Made by a program: the position numbers and the translations under genes. From assembly GCA_012513125.1 (NCBI GenBank), contig JAAZCS010000317.1:1-13112 (forward strand): a stretch of DNA of 13,112 bases, read 5' to 3'. Shown one piece after another: positions 1-7,455 of this stretch (its first letter is position 1; each line of letters starts with the position of its first letter). This stretch comes from Treponema sp. Lineage in GTDB: Bacteria; Spirochaetota; Spirochaetia; Treponematales; Treponemataceae. A model generated the notes under the pieces. It was not told where the DNA came from, made no database searches, and saw only the letters and a program-made list of their open reading frames with translations.

Positions 1-514
1 CGCCTGCTGTTTGAAAATAGTGTCCAGGAAGATCAATAAAAGTAATTGACCTGTTGCCACTTAATTCAATGTGTTCATTATCTTCAATAAGCTTGTCTGG
101 TGTTGATGACTCTGGTAAAAAATATAAACCTTGTAGTTCTTTTGGTGTAAATCCGCTCCAAATAATTACTGTTTGAAGAATAGGATTTTCAATACTTCCT
201 CTTTCGTCTTTCATTGACCATATTTGACAATTAGTAATATTTTTTATATATACATTTCCTCCGCAATGATCTGCGTGTGAATGAGTGTTGATAATAGCTT
301 TTATCTTGTATAATTCTTTTTTTTCAGAAAAATATTCATCTAAGACATCAAGTATGTATTCACCAGATAATTCTGAATTTCCAGAATCAATAAGGTAGAC
401 ATCGAATACACTTTCCTTTTTATCGATGATAACTCCAATATTTGTTGTTGATGGAATATATAAAAAGCCATCTGAAAGCTCTATAATTTTCTGTACTGTG
501 TTTGGCATATCCAT
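1..514 (-). CDS. Metallo-beta-lactamase-fold hydrolase (partial, C-terminus beyond window)
   Basis: Seen: an open frame of 171 codons runs from ATG at 514 to the left edge without a stop. Residues 77-83 read THSHADH, followed by CGG, which is the HxHxDH metal-binding signature of the metallo-beta-lactamase superfamily. Residues 163-165 (PGH) fit the next metal-ligand histidine. Family knowledge: such proteins are usually di-zinc (or iron) hydrolases of thioesters, phosphodiesters or lactams. The substrate cannot be told from this part. No signal peptide is visible, so it is probably cytoplasmic. A second ATG at 508 could equally be the start, since neither has a good Shine-Dalgarno sequence. 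The gene lies downstream of a terminator that ends the preceding gene, so it may depend on read-through or on a promoter I could not recognise. Confidence 0.85.
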   Translation of the reverse strand, partial: MDMPNTVQKIIELSDGFLYIPSTTNIGVIIDKKESVFDVYLIDSGNSELSGEYILDVLDEYFSEKKELYKIKAIINTHSHADHCGGNVYIKNITNCQIWSMKDERGSIENPILQTVIIWSGFTPKELQGLYFLPESSTPDKLIEDNEHIELSGNRSITFIDLPGHYFQTAG

Positions 515-539
515 ATAGATAATATATCAAAAAATCCAT

Positions 540-587
540 AAAAAATGCACCTCTAAAGTGAAGTATTCTTCAAAATTAGGGGTGCAT
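540..587 (-). terminator. Intrinsic terminator after the long greA gene
   Basis: On the minus strand a 12-base stem (587-576 paired with 556-545, one G-T wobble, with arms beginning ATGCACC and ending GGTGCAT) runs straight into six T residues at 545-540. The loop holds a second small hairpin (TGAAG-TATT-CTTCA at 559-572). Only the minus-strand orientation has the T run, so it terminates transcription coming from the gene that stops at 616. Confidence 0.85.
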
Positions 588-615
588 ATTAATATACAGT
601 CTTTTGAGTTAATTC

Positions 616-3315
616 CTATATATTTGCTTTTTCAATTTTCTTAATTTTGTAATTAAAAGTTCTTTCATTTACACTGAAAACAACAGTATCTCCAACTTTT
701 TTATCCATAATTGCATTTCCAAGTGGTGTCATGTAAGAAATAACATTTTTTTCAGGATCAGATTCCCAAGGTCCCAATATTGTATAAGAAAGATCTTTAC
801 CTTCGTCTATATCACTAAGAGTAACAACAGTTGCAAATGAAACGATAGCTGAAGTGCAAGTTGTTGGATCAAATTCTGTAGCACGATTAATTTCTTCTTG
901 AAGTTTTGCTTGTTTTACAGACAAATCATGCTGTCTTTCCTTAGCAGCAGAATATTCAGCATTTTCTTTAAGGTCTCCATGGGAACGAGCATCAGAGATA
1001 TCTTTTGCATTTTCTGGAATTTCAATCTTAGTGATTCTATCAAGTTCTGCTTTTTTCTCAACAAGTTTCTTTGATGTAACAATCATTCCTCTTGGAAGTG
1101 AAGAAGTTTCTTCTGAAATGTGGAACGCAAAGTTTGGATATTTTTCCAGAATCTTATTACGAGTTAAAATCTTATATGAAGTATCAATATCTGCAATATC
1201 ATCAACTAATGTATACATTTTTTTAACTGTATTCTCATCATTATCAAACATATATTTGTAGAGAGTATTATCTTTAAATAGCAATTGTGTTGCAATTTTG
1301 TTGATTTTCTTGTTTTTTGTTGAATTTACATGATTATTAATTTCTCTAAATGTAAGTTCAATAATATTAATGAGAGTAATCAACTGTTTTTCGTATGAGA
1401 CACCTGAAGTTTTAAACCATTCTTCCTCTTGGCAATCCTTAAAGAAGAACAAAACTGTATCTCTGTAATCTTTGTATGATTCAAAACTTGTTTTTACTAA
1501 TTTGTGAACACTTTCTGTATATCCTTCTTTTAGAAGAATATTGATTACATTGATATCAAGAACAGTTGGAAATAAAATTACATATTGTTCATCCCAATCA
1601 GGAAGCATTTTTATGCAAATGATAAAATCTTCTCTTAAAGTAGTGTTCTTTGTATCTTTGAGTGCGTTATAGATAGCTCTTGGGTTTTCAATTTTTTTAT
1701 AAATTTCAGCAAAAGTTTCTTTTACAGGGAATGCAAATTGCTTATCGATTGAACCAATTTTTCTTACAACTAAATAAGCGGCAAGAACTTGTTCTGTAAC
1801 TCTTGTGATGTTCTTTAAGAATCCTGTAAAATAAGTGTACATTTCTGTAAATAAATCGTTTGTTTTGTCAGTTTCATCATTGTTGAAGTATTTCATCAAA
1901 ATATCGATTCTTGCAAAGAATTGTTTTTGAGCTTTAAATTCATTTGATAATTTTTCTTCAATACTTATTTCATGGTCTCTAACTGTGTACATTGTAATAT
2001 CATTTGGATTTACGCCAAACGCAGAGTCAGATTCAAGAATTTTTTTAGCAGAAGTATTCCAAGAAGTCCATTCTTTTACTTCAAGAATTGAAGGGACAAG
2101 TTCAGCTTTAATCTTTTTGAAGTCGCAATTATTGTCAAAACTTTTAATAATGATTTTTAAGATGGCTGTTTTGTCGTTTTTAACCATTTTTTGCAATTCA
2201 GCTTTATTTTTTGTTGCTTTTAGTACCCAAATATGATCTTTTGCAAGAGGTTTTAATGTTTCAACAGCCATTTTTAACGAAATTTCTCTAATTCCTATTG
2301 CTTTGCCGAATTGAATTGAAAGAGTATCGTTCTCAAGTTTTCGAATAATACCTACACCCCAAGTTCTGTGGAAAACAAAATTTCCTTTGTCGAAAGCAAT
2401 GTGTTTCTCAAAATCATTGATAGCTTCAAAAACGTTTCTGTAGCTTTGTGTTAGATTTGAAGTTCTAATGTAGTCTTCCATGTGGCTATGTTTTTCATAT
2501 TTTGCCCTATAGCAATCAACAATTTCTTTTCTTGCCCAGTTATCTTTTGGTTCAATTTCAAGATTTTGTTTTAGAATTTCAATAGCGATATCCCATTTTG
2601 CATTGTCTTTGTACCAAGTATAAAGTTCCTGCATTAGAGTTGTTGTTTTTAATTCACCCATTGATTTGATGATTTTTCTGCGTAAAAGCTGGAAGAAATC
2701 AATTTCACTTGGAATAAGTTGAACTAATTTAGTCCAGATTTCTTTGCAAGCATTGTAATTTCCCTGTCCGATAAATCTTAGTATCGCTTTTTTGTAGTAA
2801 TCAACAGCAGATTCTGTATCACCATTTGATTCATAATGATCAGCTAGAACTTTTGCCAAATTGGCTTCTGTAAAATCAATTTTTACTAATGTTTTATAAA
2901 GTTCCCACACTTTTTCATTGTTTTCAGCTTGATAGCATTCAGCAAGAGTTCTAAGTGCAAATTTATTTCTTGGATCATCATCTAAAATTGTTTCACATAG
3001 GTAGACAATTATAGCTTCCTTGTGGTTTTTTTTGAAAATGTCTACAAGAGTTACTAAAGAGGAGTTATCAAGAGCTCCTTTATTGAGTGTAAGAATTCCT
3101 GAAATATAAAGAGCAATAATACTATCTTTTGAATGAGTTATATATTCATCGCAAATAGCTAAAATTTCATTTTCACAGTCTTCTTTACGTGCTTTTTCAA
3201 CAATGTCTGCCAATTCTTTTAATTGATTCTGCGTGTAGCTACCGATTGCAGCACGAGTCCATGTTTCTTCTTTTAGCATGTTTTGAACAGTTTGAATCAA
3301 ATCTTCTGATGCCAT
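616..3315 (-). CDS. greA: Spirochaete-type long GreA: TPR-rich N-terminus fused to a transcript-cleavage factor
   Basis: The C-terminal ~160 of 899 residues are a complete GreA: a coiled coil starting near residue 741, the tip motif GDLKENAEY with acidic residues D781 and E784 (matching E. coli GreA D41 and E44), then the FKBP-like C-terminal domain (ILGPWE, TPLGNAI, KVGDTV). GreA acts on backtracked RNA polymerase and stimulates cleavage of the nascent RNA. Residues ~90-215 look like degenerate TPR helices. Residues ~312-370 hold a small beta-type segment, HRTWGVGII (W319) through ISLKMA, which resembles an SH3/Tudor-like fold (inference). The rest is helical and unassigned. E. coli GreA is ~158 residues, but ~900-residue GreA proteins are known in Borrelia and Treponema, so the fusion is lineage-typical, not an artefact. 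The start is well supported by AAGGAG at 3327-3322, 6 bases from ATG. It follows the TPR gene by 54 bases and ends at a terminator. Confidence 0.93.
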   Translation of the reverse strand: MASEDLIQTVQNMLKEETWTRAAIGSYTQNQLKELADIVEKARKEDCENEILAICDEYITHSKDSIIALYISGILTLNKGALDNSSLVTLVDIFKKNHKEAIIVYLCETILDDDPRNKFALRTLAECYQAENNEKVWELYKTLVKIDFTEANLAKVLADHYESNGDTESAVDYYKKAILRFIGQGNYNACKEIWTKLVQLIPSEIDFFQLLRRKIIKSMGELKTTTLMQELYTWYKDNAKWDIAIEILKQNLEIEPKDNWARKEIVDCYRAKYEKHSHMEDYIRTSNLTQSYRNVFEAINDFEKHIAFDKGNFVFHRTWGVGIIRKLENDTLSIQFGKAIGIREISLKMAVETLKPLAKDHIWVLKATKNKAELQKMVKNDKTAILKIIIKSFDNNCDFKKIKAELVPSILEVKEWTSWNTSAKKILESDSAFGVNPNDITMYTVRDHEISIEEKLSNEFKAQKQFFARIDILMKYFNNDETDKTNDLFTEMYTYFTGFLKNITRVTEQVLAAYLVVRKIGSIDKQFAFPVKETFAEIYKKIENPRAIYNALKDTKNTTLREDFIICIKMLPDWDEQYVILFPTVLDINVINILLKEGYTESVHKLVKTSFESYKDYRDTVLFFFKDCQEEEWFKTSGVSYEKQLITLINIIELTFREINNHVNSTKNKKINKIATQLLFKDNTLYKYMFDNDENTVKKMYTLVDDIADIDTSYKILTRNKILEKYPNFAFHISEETSSLPRGMIVTSKKLVEKKAELDRITKIEIPENAKDISDARSHGDLKENAEYSAAKERQHDLSVKQAKLQEEINRATEFDPTTCTSAIVSFATVVTLSDIDEGKDLSYTILGPWESDPEKNVISYMTPLGNAIMDKKVGDTVVFSVNERTFNYKIKKIEKANI

Positions 3316-3327
3316 TTTATACTCCTT

Positions 3328-3353
3328 GAGTTTTGTTTTTACTAAAACAACTC
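3328..3353 (-). promoter_or_regulatory. Small hairpin directly abutting the greA ribosome binding site
   Basis: On the minus strand an imperfect inverted repeat (GAGTTGTTTT paired with AAAACAAAACTC, with a two-base bulge) ends exactly where the AAGGAG Shine-Dalgarno of the long greA gene begins (3327-3322). There is no T run, so it is not an intrinsic terminator. It could protect or separate the second cistron of the TPR-greA transcript. In such AT-rich DNA it could also be chance. Confidence 0.25.
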
Positions 3354-3369
3354 TTGTTATTTTCTATAT

Positions 3370-4302
3370 CTATTTTGTATACAACTTGTATATCGTATTA
3401 TCTAAAATTTTTATTTTTAACAGTATCTCATTAATTTTAGTTACCTTTTCTTTAGTAAGTACATAATGATCAACTAGCCAAAAATAATTATTCAGAAGTT
3501 TTGGAATTAAAATCTCATCATTGCAATCTGGATCTTTAAATTCCATTTCCATGGCATAAATATTCTGCTTCAGTTTGCAAACTTCTTGTGCTGATAATTC
3601 TCTTCTAATATTAAAGATTCCATTTATTGCACCGTAGACAGGAATCCAAAATGAAAGTGTCCGCCCAAAATATCCTTTTTCTTCAAGCCCTTTTATTAAG
3701 CACTTAATCAATTCAGAATCTAGAAAATCTAAATCAATAAATTCAGGTGCAATATAAAAAGCTTCTCTAAAAAGAACTTTGCTATACCTGTCTTCTCCAC
3801 AGAGCGAATAGCAATCTGCAAGTTCTGCTAGAACTGATGCTAAATGAGGATAAATATTATTTGCCTCAGATAAACAATTTTTTGCATTTTCAAAATCACC
3901 CAGCTTTTTATAACAAATTCCAGCTTTTTTATAAATTTCAGCTTTTTCCATGGAATCTTGCTCGTCAAAAAGGGCTGTAAGCTTTTGCAAGGCCATTAAA
4001 AAATAACCTTTCTGAACAGAGTACATAGCCGGTTCATATGAATATTTTTCTTTGGAAATGAACGATTGAAAAGTTTTCCATTCTGAAAAAATATATTCAG
4101 TCTGTTCAAATCTATCATTTATTGCATTAAGTCTTTTTGTAGAATCAATCCAATATGTACAGCATCGGTTTGTAAAGATTATCTCCTTGCAATCTAGGTC
4201 TTCTTCAAAAAGATTGTCAATAATTTTTTGAGCCTCGTTGAGTTTTCCTTCTTCAAAGCTTCTTAACGCTTCTTTTAGACCATTTTCTGTACAAATTTTC
4301 AT
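3370..4302 (-). CDS. Cytoplasmic TPR-repeat protein, first gene of the greA transcript
   Basis: A 310-residue protein without signal peptide or membrane segment. Two clear TPR-like units lie at residues ~121-151 (AEIYKKAGICYKKLGDFENA) and ~155-185 (LAELADCYSLCGE), with a weaker unit at ~90-116 and another helical pair at ~8-35. TPR units normally form a protein-binding superhelix, so this is probably an adaptor or scaffold. No catalytic motif is visible and I do not recognise a named family. It lies 54 bases upstream of the TPR-GreA gene on the same strand and probably shares its transcript, so the two may work together at RNA polymerase (inference from position only). A strong promoter lies just upstream, but no clear Shine-Dalgarno precedes ATG 4302. 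The stop codon is TAG. Confidence 0.8.
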   Translation of the reverse strand: MKICTENGLKEALRSFEEGKLNEAQKIIDNLFEEDLDCKEIIFTNRCCTYWIDSTKRLNAINDRFEQTEYIFSEWKTFQSFISKEKYSYEPAMYSVQKGYFLMALQKLTALFDEQDSMEKAEIYKKAGICYKKLGDFENAKNCLSEANNIYPHLASVLAELADCYSLCGEDRYSKVLFREAFYIAPEFIDLDFLDSELIKCLIKGLEEKGYFGRTLSFWIPVYGAINGIFNIRRELSAQEVCKLKQNIYAMEMEFKDPDCNDEILIPKLLNNYFWLVDHYVLTKEKVTKINEILLKIKILDNTIYKLYTK

Positions 4303-4315
4303 AAATCTTACTATT

Positions 4316-4343
4316 ATTATACAAGAATGAAATTTTTAGTCAA
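4316..4343 (-). promoter_or_regulatory. Sigma-70-type promoter of the TPR-greA transcript
   Basis: On the minus strand TTGACT (4343-4338), a 16-base spacer, and a perfect TATAAT (4321-4316). Only 13 bases separate the -10 box from ATG 4302, so the predicted leader is about six or seven bases. Confidence 0.6.
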
Positions 4344-4368
4344 TAAAATTATATGAATTTCATAAAAA

Positions 4369-4398
4369 TTGAGTCAAAATATATACAGCGAATATAAT
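4369..4398 (+). promoter_or_regulatory. Possible distal promoter upstream of rpe
   Basis: TTGAGT (4369-4374), an 18-base spacer, and a perfect TATAAT (4393-4398), 121 bases before the rpe start. It would give a long leader. The -10 match is perfect, but the region is very AT-rich, so chance matches are likely. Confidence 0.35.
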
Positions 4399-4433
4399 AA
4401 TCTGTCAAGTATTTTTTTTAGAATAAAATTTTC

Positions 4434-4462
4434 TTGAATAAGTTAATCGTTTTTACTATTAT
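4434..4462 (+). promoter_or_regulatory. Possible middle promoter upstream of rpe
   Basis: TTGAAT (4434-4439), a 17-base spacer, and TATTAT (4457-4462), 57 bases before the rpe start. Spacing is ideal and the hexamers are moderate. It is one of three tandem candidates for this transcript. Confidence 0.3.
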
Positions 4463-4481
4463 TTGCAAACTTTATTATTAG

Positions 4482-4510
4482 TTTACAAGTCCCATTTGTT
4501 TTGTTATTAT
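4482..4510 (+). promoter_or_regulatory. Start-proximal promoter of rpe
   Basis: TTTACA (4482-4487), an exact 17-base spacer, and TATTAT (4505-4510). The -10 box ends nine bases before ATG 4520. Transcription from here would start at about 4517, making the rpe message leaderless or nearly so, in keeping with the lack of a Shine-Dalgarno sequence. Confidence 0.45.
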
Positions 4511-4519
4511 TAGCGACAA

Positions 4520-5158
4520 ATGAAAACACCAATTTTATCGCCATCTTTATTATCCGCTGATTTTTCTGATTTAAAAAATGCTATAAAGCAAATTGAAAAT
4601 AGTAGTGCATCTGCAGTTCACATTGATGTTATGGACGGCAGTTTTGTTCCCGAAATAACATATGGTCAGCCTGTTGTTAAATCAATACGAAAACTAACAA
4701 ATCTTCCCTTTGATGTTCACTTGATGGTTGAACATCCAGAAACACAGATTGACTCGTTTGTAAAAGCTGGTGCTGATTGGATTACATTTCATCTGGAGGC
4801 AGCTGTTCATTCGCACAGATTGATTCAGCAAATTCACGAAAATAATAAGAAAGCTGGAATTTCAATAGTTCCTTCAACTCCAATTAATCAACTATCAGAA
4901 TTGCTTGAATATGCCGATATTATACTTGTTATGACTGTTAATCCTGGCTGGGGCGGTCAAAAATTGATACAGTCGTGTGTTGATAAAGTTGCAGAATTAA
5001 AGAGAATTCGTCAGGAAAAAGGATATCATTACTTGATTTCTGTTGACGGCGGTGTAAATAATGAAACATTGCCTCTTGTTATTCAATCTGGTGCTGATAT
5101 TGTAATTTCTGGTTCTGCTTTTTTTAACGGAACTTTAAATTGGAGAGATAATGATTAA
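4520..5158 (+). CDS. rpe: Ribulose-phosphate 3-epimerase
   Basis: The enzyme interconverts D-ribulose 5-phosphate and D-xylulose 5-phosphate in the cytosolic pentose phosphate pathway. The 212-residue TIM barrel carries the whole family signature: SPSLLSADF near the N-terminus, HIDVMDGSFVP (H34 and D36), VHLMV (H67), VNPGWGGQ (141-147) and SVDGGV (D176). H34, D36, H67 and D176 are the expected metal ligands, with D36 and D176 also the acid/base pair. The length is close to the usual ~215-225. The phosphate-loop segment has Trp where many relatives have Phe (NPGFGGQ), a mild variation. ATG 4520 has no Shine-Dalgarno and lies just after a -10 box, but the protein begins at the normal family position. 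The last eight bases overlap the next gene, which suggests translational coupling to the envelope proteins downstream. Confidence 0.96.
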   Translation: MKTPILSPSLLSADFSDLKNAIKQIENSSASAVHIDVMDGSFVPEITYGQPVVKSIRKLTNLPFDVHLMVEHPETQIDSFVKAGADWITFHLEAAVHSHRLIQQIHENNKKAGISIVPSTPINQLSELLEYADIILVMTVNPGWGGQKLIQSCVDKVAELKRIRQEKGYHYLISVDGGVNNETLPLVIQSGADIVISGSAFFNGTLNWRDND

Positions 5159-6059
5159 AAAGTTTGTAAAAATAACTTTTACTTTCGTGCTATTGTCGAT
5201 AGCTAGTTTTCTTTATTCAGAAGAAGCTGCGGTTGCTGCCTTTGGTTTGGGGTGTGAGGCTTTTTTTAAGGAAGATTGGACTTCTTCTGTTATTTCATTA
5301 CGAAAAGCGTTATCGTATAGCGAATGTAATAACCCAGATACTCTTTATATGTTGATTTCTGCCGAGATGTATTTGGATGATAATGAATCTGTTTTGGCGG
5401 ATTGCGATGATTTTCTTCTAAAATATAAAAAATCAATGTATTGTCCTAATATTCAATTTATAAAGGGAAAGGCTTTGTACAAGCTTGGTCAGTATGATGA
5501 TTCAATAGCTGTTTTGAGCGATTTTTGTTCTAAAAATGAAAATAATGAAAATTCTGGGGTGAATGGGCTTTATCCATCTGCCTTGTATTTGATAGCAGAA
5601 TCTTTGTATGCAGATTTTAATTATGATGAAGCAAAAAATATCTATTCAAAAATTATTATAGATTATCCTGATTCAGACAAATTCTTGGCTTCTCAATACA
5701 GATTGGAAAATATTGAGCAGTATACACGTGAACAAAAGCTTTTGTATTTATTAAAACAGACTGGCGAAGAGTATTTAGCTGCAAAAGAAGATTATGAAAA
5801 ACAGCTAAAATTGTATAATTCACAATCTTCCTCTTCTGTAAGAGAAAAGTTGAATGAATCTCAGCAGAAAAATTCTGATCTTGAGGCAAAAATTGAAGGA
5901 TTAAACAGTCAGTTATCATCTTTGCAAAATGAAATTGACTCAACTAAAACTGAGTTTATTACAATCACTTCTAATGATGGTGATATGGAAGCAATAAGAA
6001 AATTAAAGCTGAAAGCGTTGGATGCACAAAATTTAATCAATAAACAGGCACAACAATAA
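5151..6059 (+). CDS. Exported TPR protein with C-terminal coiled coil
   Basis: A 302-residue protein with a Sec-type signal peptide: a basic start (MIKKFVK), a hydrophobic core (~8-22) and probable cleavage after S23 (LYS/EE). No lipobox cysteine sits near the cleavage site. The mature part has about four TPR-like units (~27-57, 64-95, 101-128 and 141-175). The last (YPSALYLIAESLYADFNYDE, ending YPDS) resembles the TPRs of BamD and of the Tol-Pal-associated protein CpoB. A coiled coil follows (~203-268, REKLNESQQKNSDLEAKIEG), then a Lys-rich helical tail. CpoB has the opposite order (coiled coil first), so it is not a simple orthologue. It probably acts in the periplasm as a protein-binding scaffold. 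Its start lies inside the rpe stop region (8-base overlap). I cannot name it beyond this. Confidence 0.82.
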   Translation: MIKKFVKITFTFVLLSIASFLYSEEAAVAAFGLGCEAFFKEDWTSSVISLRKALSYSECNNPDTLYMLISAEMYLDDNESVLADCDDFLLKYKKSMYCPNIQFIKGKALYKLGQYDDSIAVLSDFCSKNENNENSGVNGLYPSALYLIAESLYADFNYDEAKNIYSKIIIDYPDSDKFLASQYRLENIEQYTREQKLLYLLKQTGEEYLAAKEDYEKQLKLYNSQSSSSVREKLNESQQKNSDLEAKIEGLNSQLSSLQNEIDSTKTEFITITSNDGDMEAIRKLKLKALDAQNLINKQAQQ

Positions 6060-6103
6060 AAAAGCTGATAAAATTGTATATAAGCTTTTGTGGAGAAAAG
6101 AGA

Positions 6104-7453
6104 ATGAAAAAAAAGATAATTGAAAATATTTGTATGCTTTTGCTTATTGTGGGAGTTTTCTCTTTTAATTTGAATGCACAAGCTGTAAATGATGTAGCTG
6201 ACAATAATACAACTGAAGTAAAGAAAGAAAAAAAAATATCAATAGGATGGCAAAAAACATTAACGAACAATGTTACTGTTAATTTTGGTGATATCCGAAT
6301 GAACGCAAAGTCTGGTACAGGCACATTTAATATTTTTATGCGAAGGCAAAATGGTGGTTATAAATCAATATTTTCAACAGTAAATGAATATGCTTCAACA
6401 TATTTTGTGCTTTTGGTAGGAAATAAAATCTATAAATTGGATTCTTCTTGTGATGTTTATGTAAAAAAAACTGTTACAGGAATGGTCATTTCTTATAAGT
6501 TAGAAAATGTTGCTTCTGTTCAAATTAATTTTGATTGCATAAAATCAAATAGCAAGTCTGATTATGATATAGTAAAAATAACTTCCGAAATAAAGAATTT
6601 ATCAAAGAAGTCTAAAGAAATGGCACTTAAGCTTGTTATGGATACAGATTTAGGTGAAAAAACGGATGTTCATTTTTATACAGCAAATATTCCATCTGTA
6701 AATTCTGAGTGCATTTACAGAACTATGTCAAATGAAAAATGGATTGTATCTAAGAATCAGGATGTATCAATGCAACTTTTATTGTATGGATATGATGTAA
6801 CGCCTATTTCATCAGTTGCAATTGCAAACTATCAAACAGTAGATTCTGTTGACTGGGAGCCTTCTGTAAATATTTATAAATCTTTTGATCTTTTGATGTC
6901 ATACAATAATTCTGGTGTAGCAATCAATTGGAACAAAAAGTTGTATGATAAAAATGGAGAGGACAAATTTGTTTTCTATATAGCTTTATCAAATAATAAT
7001 ATTATAAATGGTTATCAATATATTCAAAATCATGATAAAGGTGTTGATTCTACATCAGAAGTAGCAACTACAACAGCGGAAAAAAGGCAACCAATTGTGA
7101 TGACAGTTCCTGATAATACTCAAGTTGTGGCAGATAATAGAAATATTACTCCAGTTGAAGTTGTTCCAGAACAAAATGTCGCTTCTGAGCCTTTAACTGA
7201 AGAAGTGCCAGCAACACCATTGGTAATGCCGTCTGTAAAAGTGACAAATACCCCAAGTAACACTTTTGTTCCTAATAGCGATGTAAAATTTGATGTTAAG
7301 ACTATTTCTAAAGAACATCTCACTCCAGAATATATTCAAGGTTTGATTGATAGAATAAATGTTCTAGCGAATTCTGACGGACCAATTGATAGATCTGAAA
7401 TTTTGATGTTGAATTCAGAGTTGGATGCAATTCTAGAGTTATTAAGGCAGTAA
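6104..7453 (+). CDS. Exported beta-rich protein with Pro/Val/Thr-rich linker and helical tail
   Basis: A 449-residue protein of no family I recognise. A signal peptide is clear (KKK at 2-4, hydrophobic 9-23, likely cleavage after AQA at 27). Residues ~40-310 look like alternating beta strands, with motifs such as SEIKNLSKKS, VMDTDLGEK, VHFYT and DWEPSV. The pattern of a 'conflict-free' Asn-Leu-Ser turn followed by an LxxDTxLG strand recalls large beta-sandwich domains of surface proteins (weak inference). Residues ~320-400 form a Pro/Val/Thr-rich linker, and ~405-449 a helical tail ending EILMLNSELDAILELLRQ. The frame extends upstream to TTG 6074, but ATG 6104 is preferred because a purine-rich GGAGAAAAGAG precedes it and the signal peptide then starts normally. 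The next gene follows after two bases. It probably sits in the periplasm or on the outer membrane. Confidence 0.78.
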   Translation: MKKKIIENICMLLLIVGVFSFNLNAQAVNDVADNNTTEVKKEKKISIGWQKTLTNNVTVNFGDIRMNAKSGTGTFNIFMRRQNGGYKSIFSTVNEYASTYFVLLVGNKIYKLDSSCDVYVKKTVTGMVISYKLENVASVQINFDCIKSNSKSDYDIVKITSEIKNLSKKSKEMALKLVMDTDLGEKTDVHFYTANIPSVNSECIYRTMSNEKWIVSKNQDVSMQLLLYGYDVTPISSVAIANYQTVDSVDWEPSVNIYKSFDLLMSYNNSGVAINWNKKLYDKNGEDKFVFYIALSNNNIINGYQYIQNHDKGVDSTSEVATTTAEKRQPIVMTVPDNTQVVADNRNITPVEVVPEQNVASEPLTEEVPATPLVMPSVKVTNTPSNTFVPNSDVKFDVKTISKEHLTPEYIQGLIDRINVLANSDGPIDRSEILMLNSELDAILELLRQ

Positions 7454-7455
7454 AA

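Noticed and set aside
1031..2236. Open plus-strand frames opposite the long greA gene (76 and 83 codons)
   Set aside because: They lie antisense inside a fully supported gene, show no domain motifs and have low-complexity Ser/Phe-rich translations typical of reverse frames.
5241..5270. Cys at residue 35 of the exported TPR protein as a lipoprotein cysteine
   Set aside because: It is about 12 residues past the signal peptide core and falls inside the first TPR helix, and the preceding residues do not form a lipobox.
6060..6089. Inverted repeat AAAAGCT / AGCTTTT in the gap before the 6104 gene, as a terminator or attenuator
   Set aside because: The stem is only seven mostly A-T pairs with a 16-base loop and no T run, and the genes around it look co-transcribed.
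5656..6324. Minus-strand frames opposite the exported TPR and beta-rich genes
   Set aside because: They overlap genes with signal peptides and correct spacing on the plus strand, and have no independent start signals.
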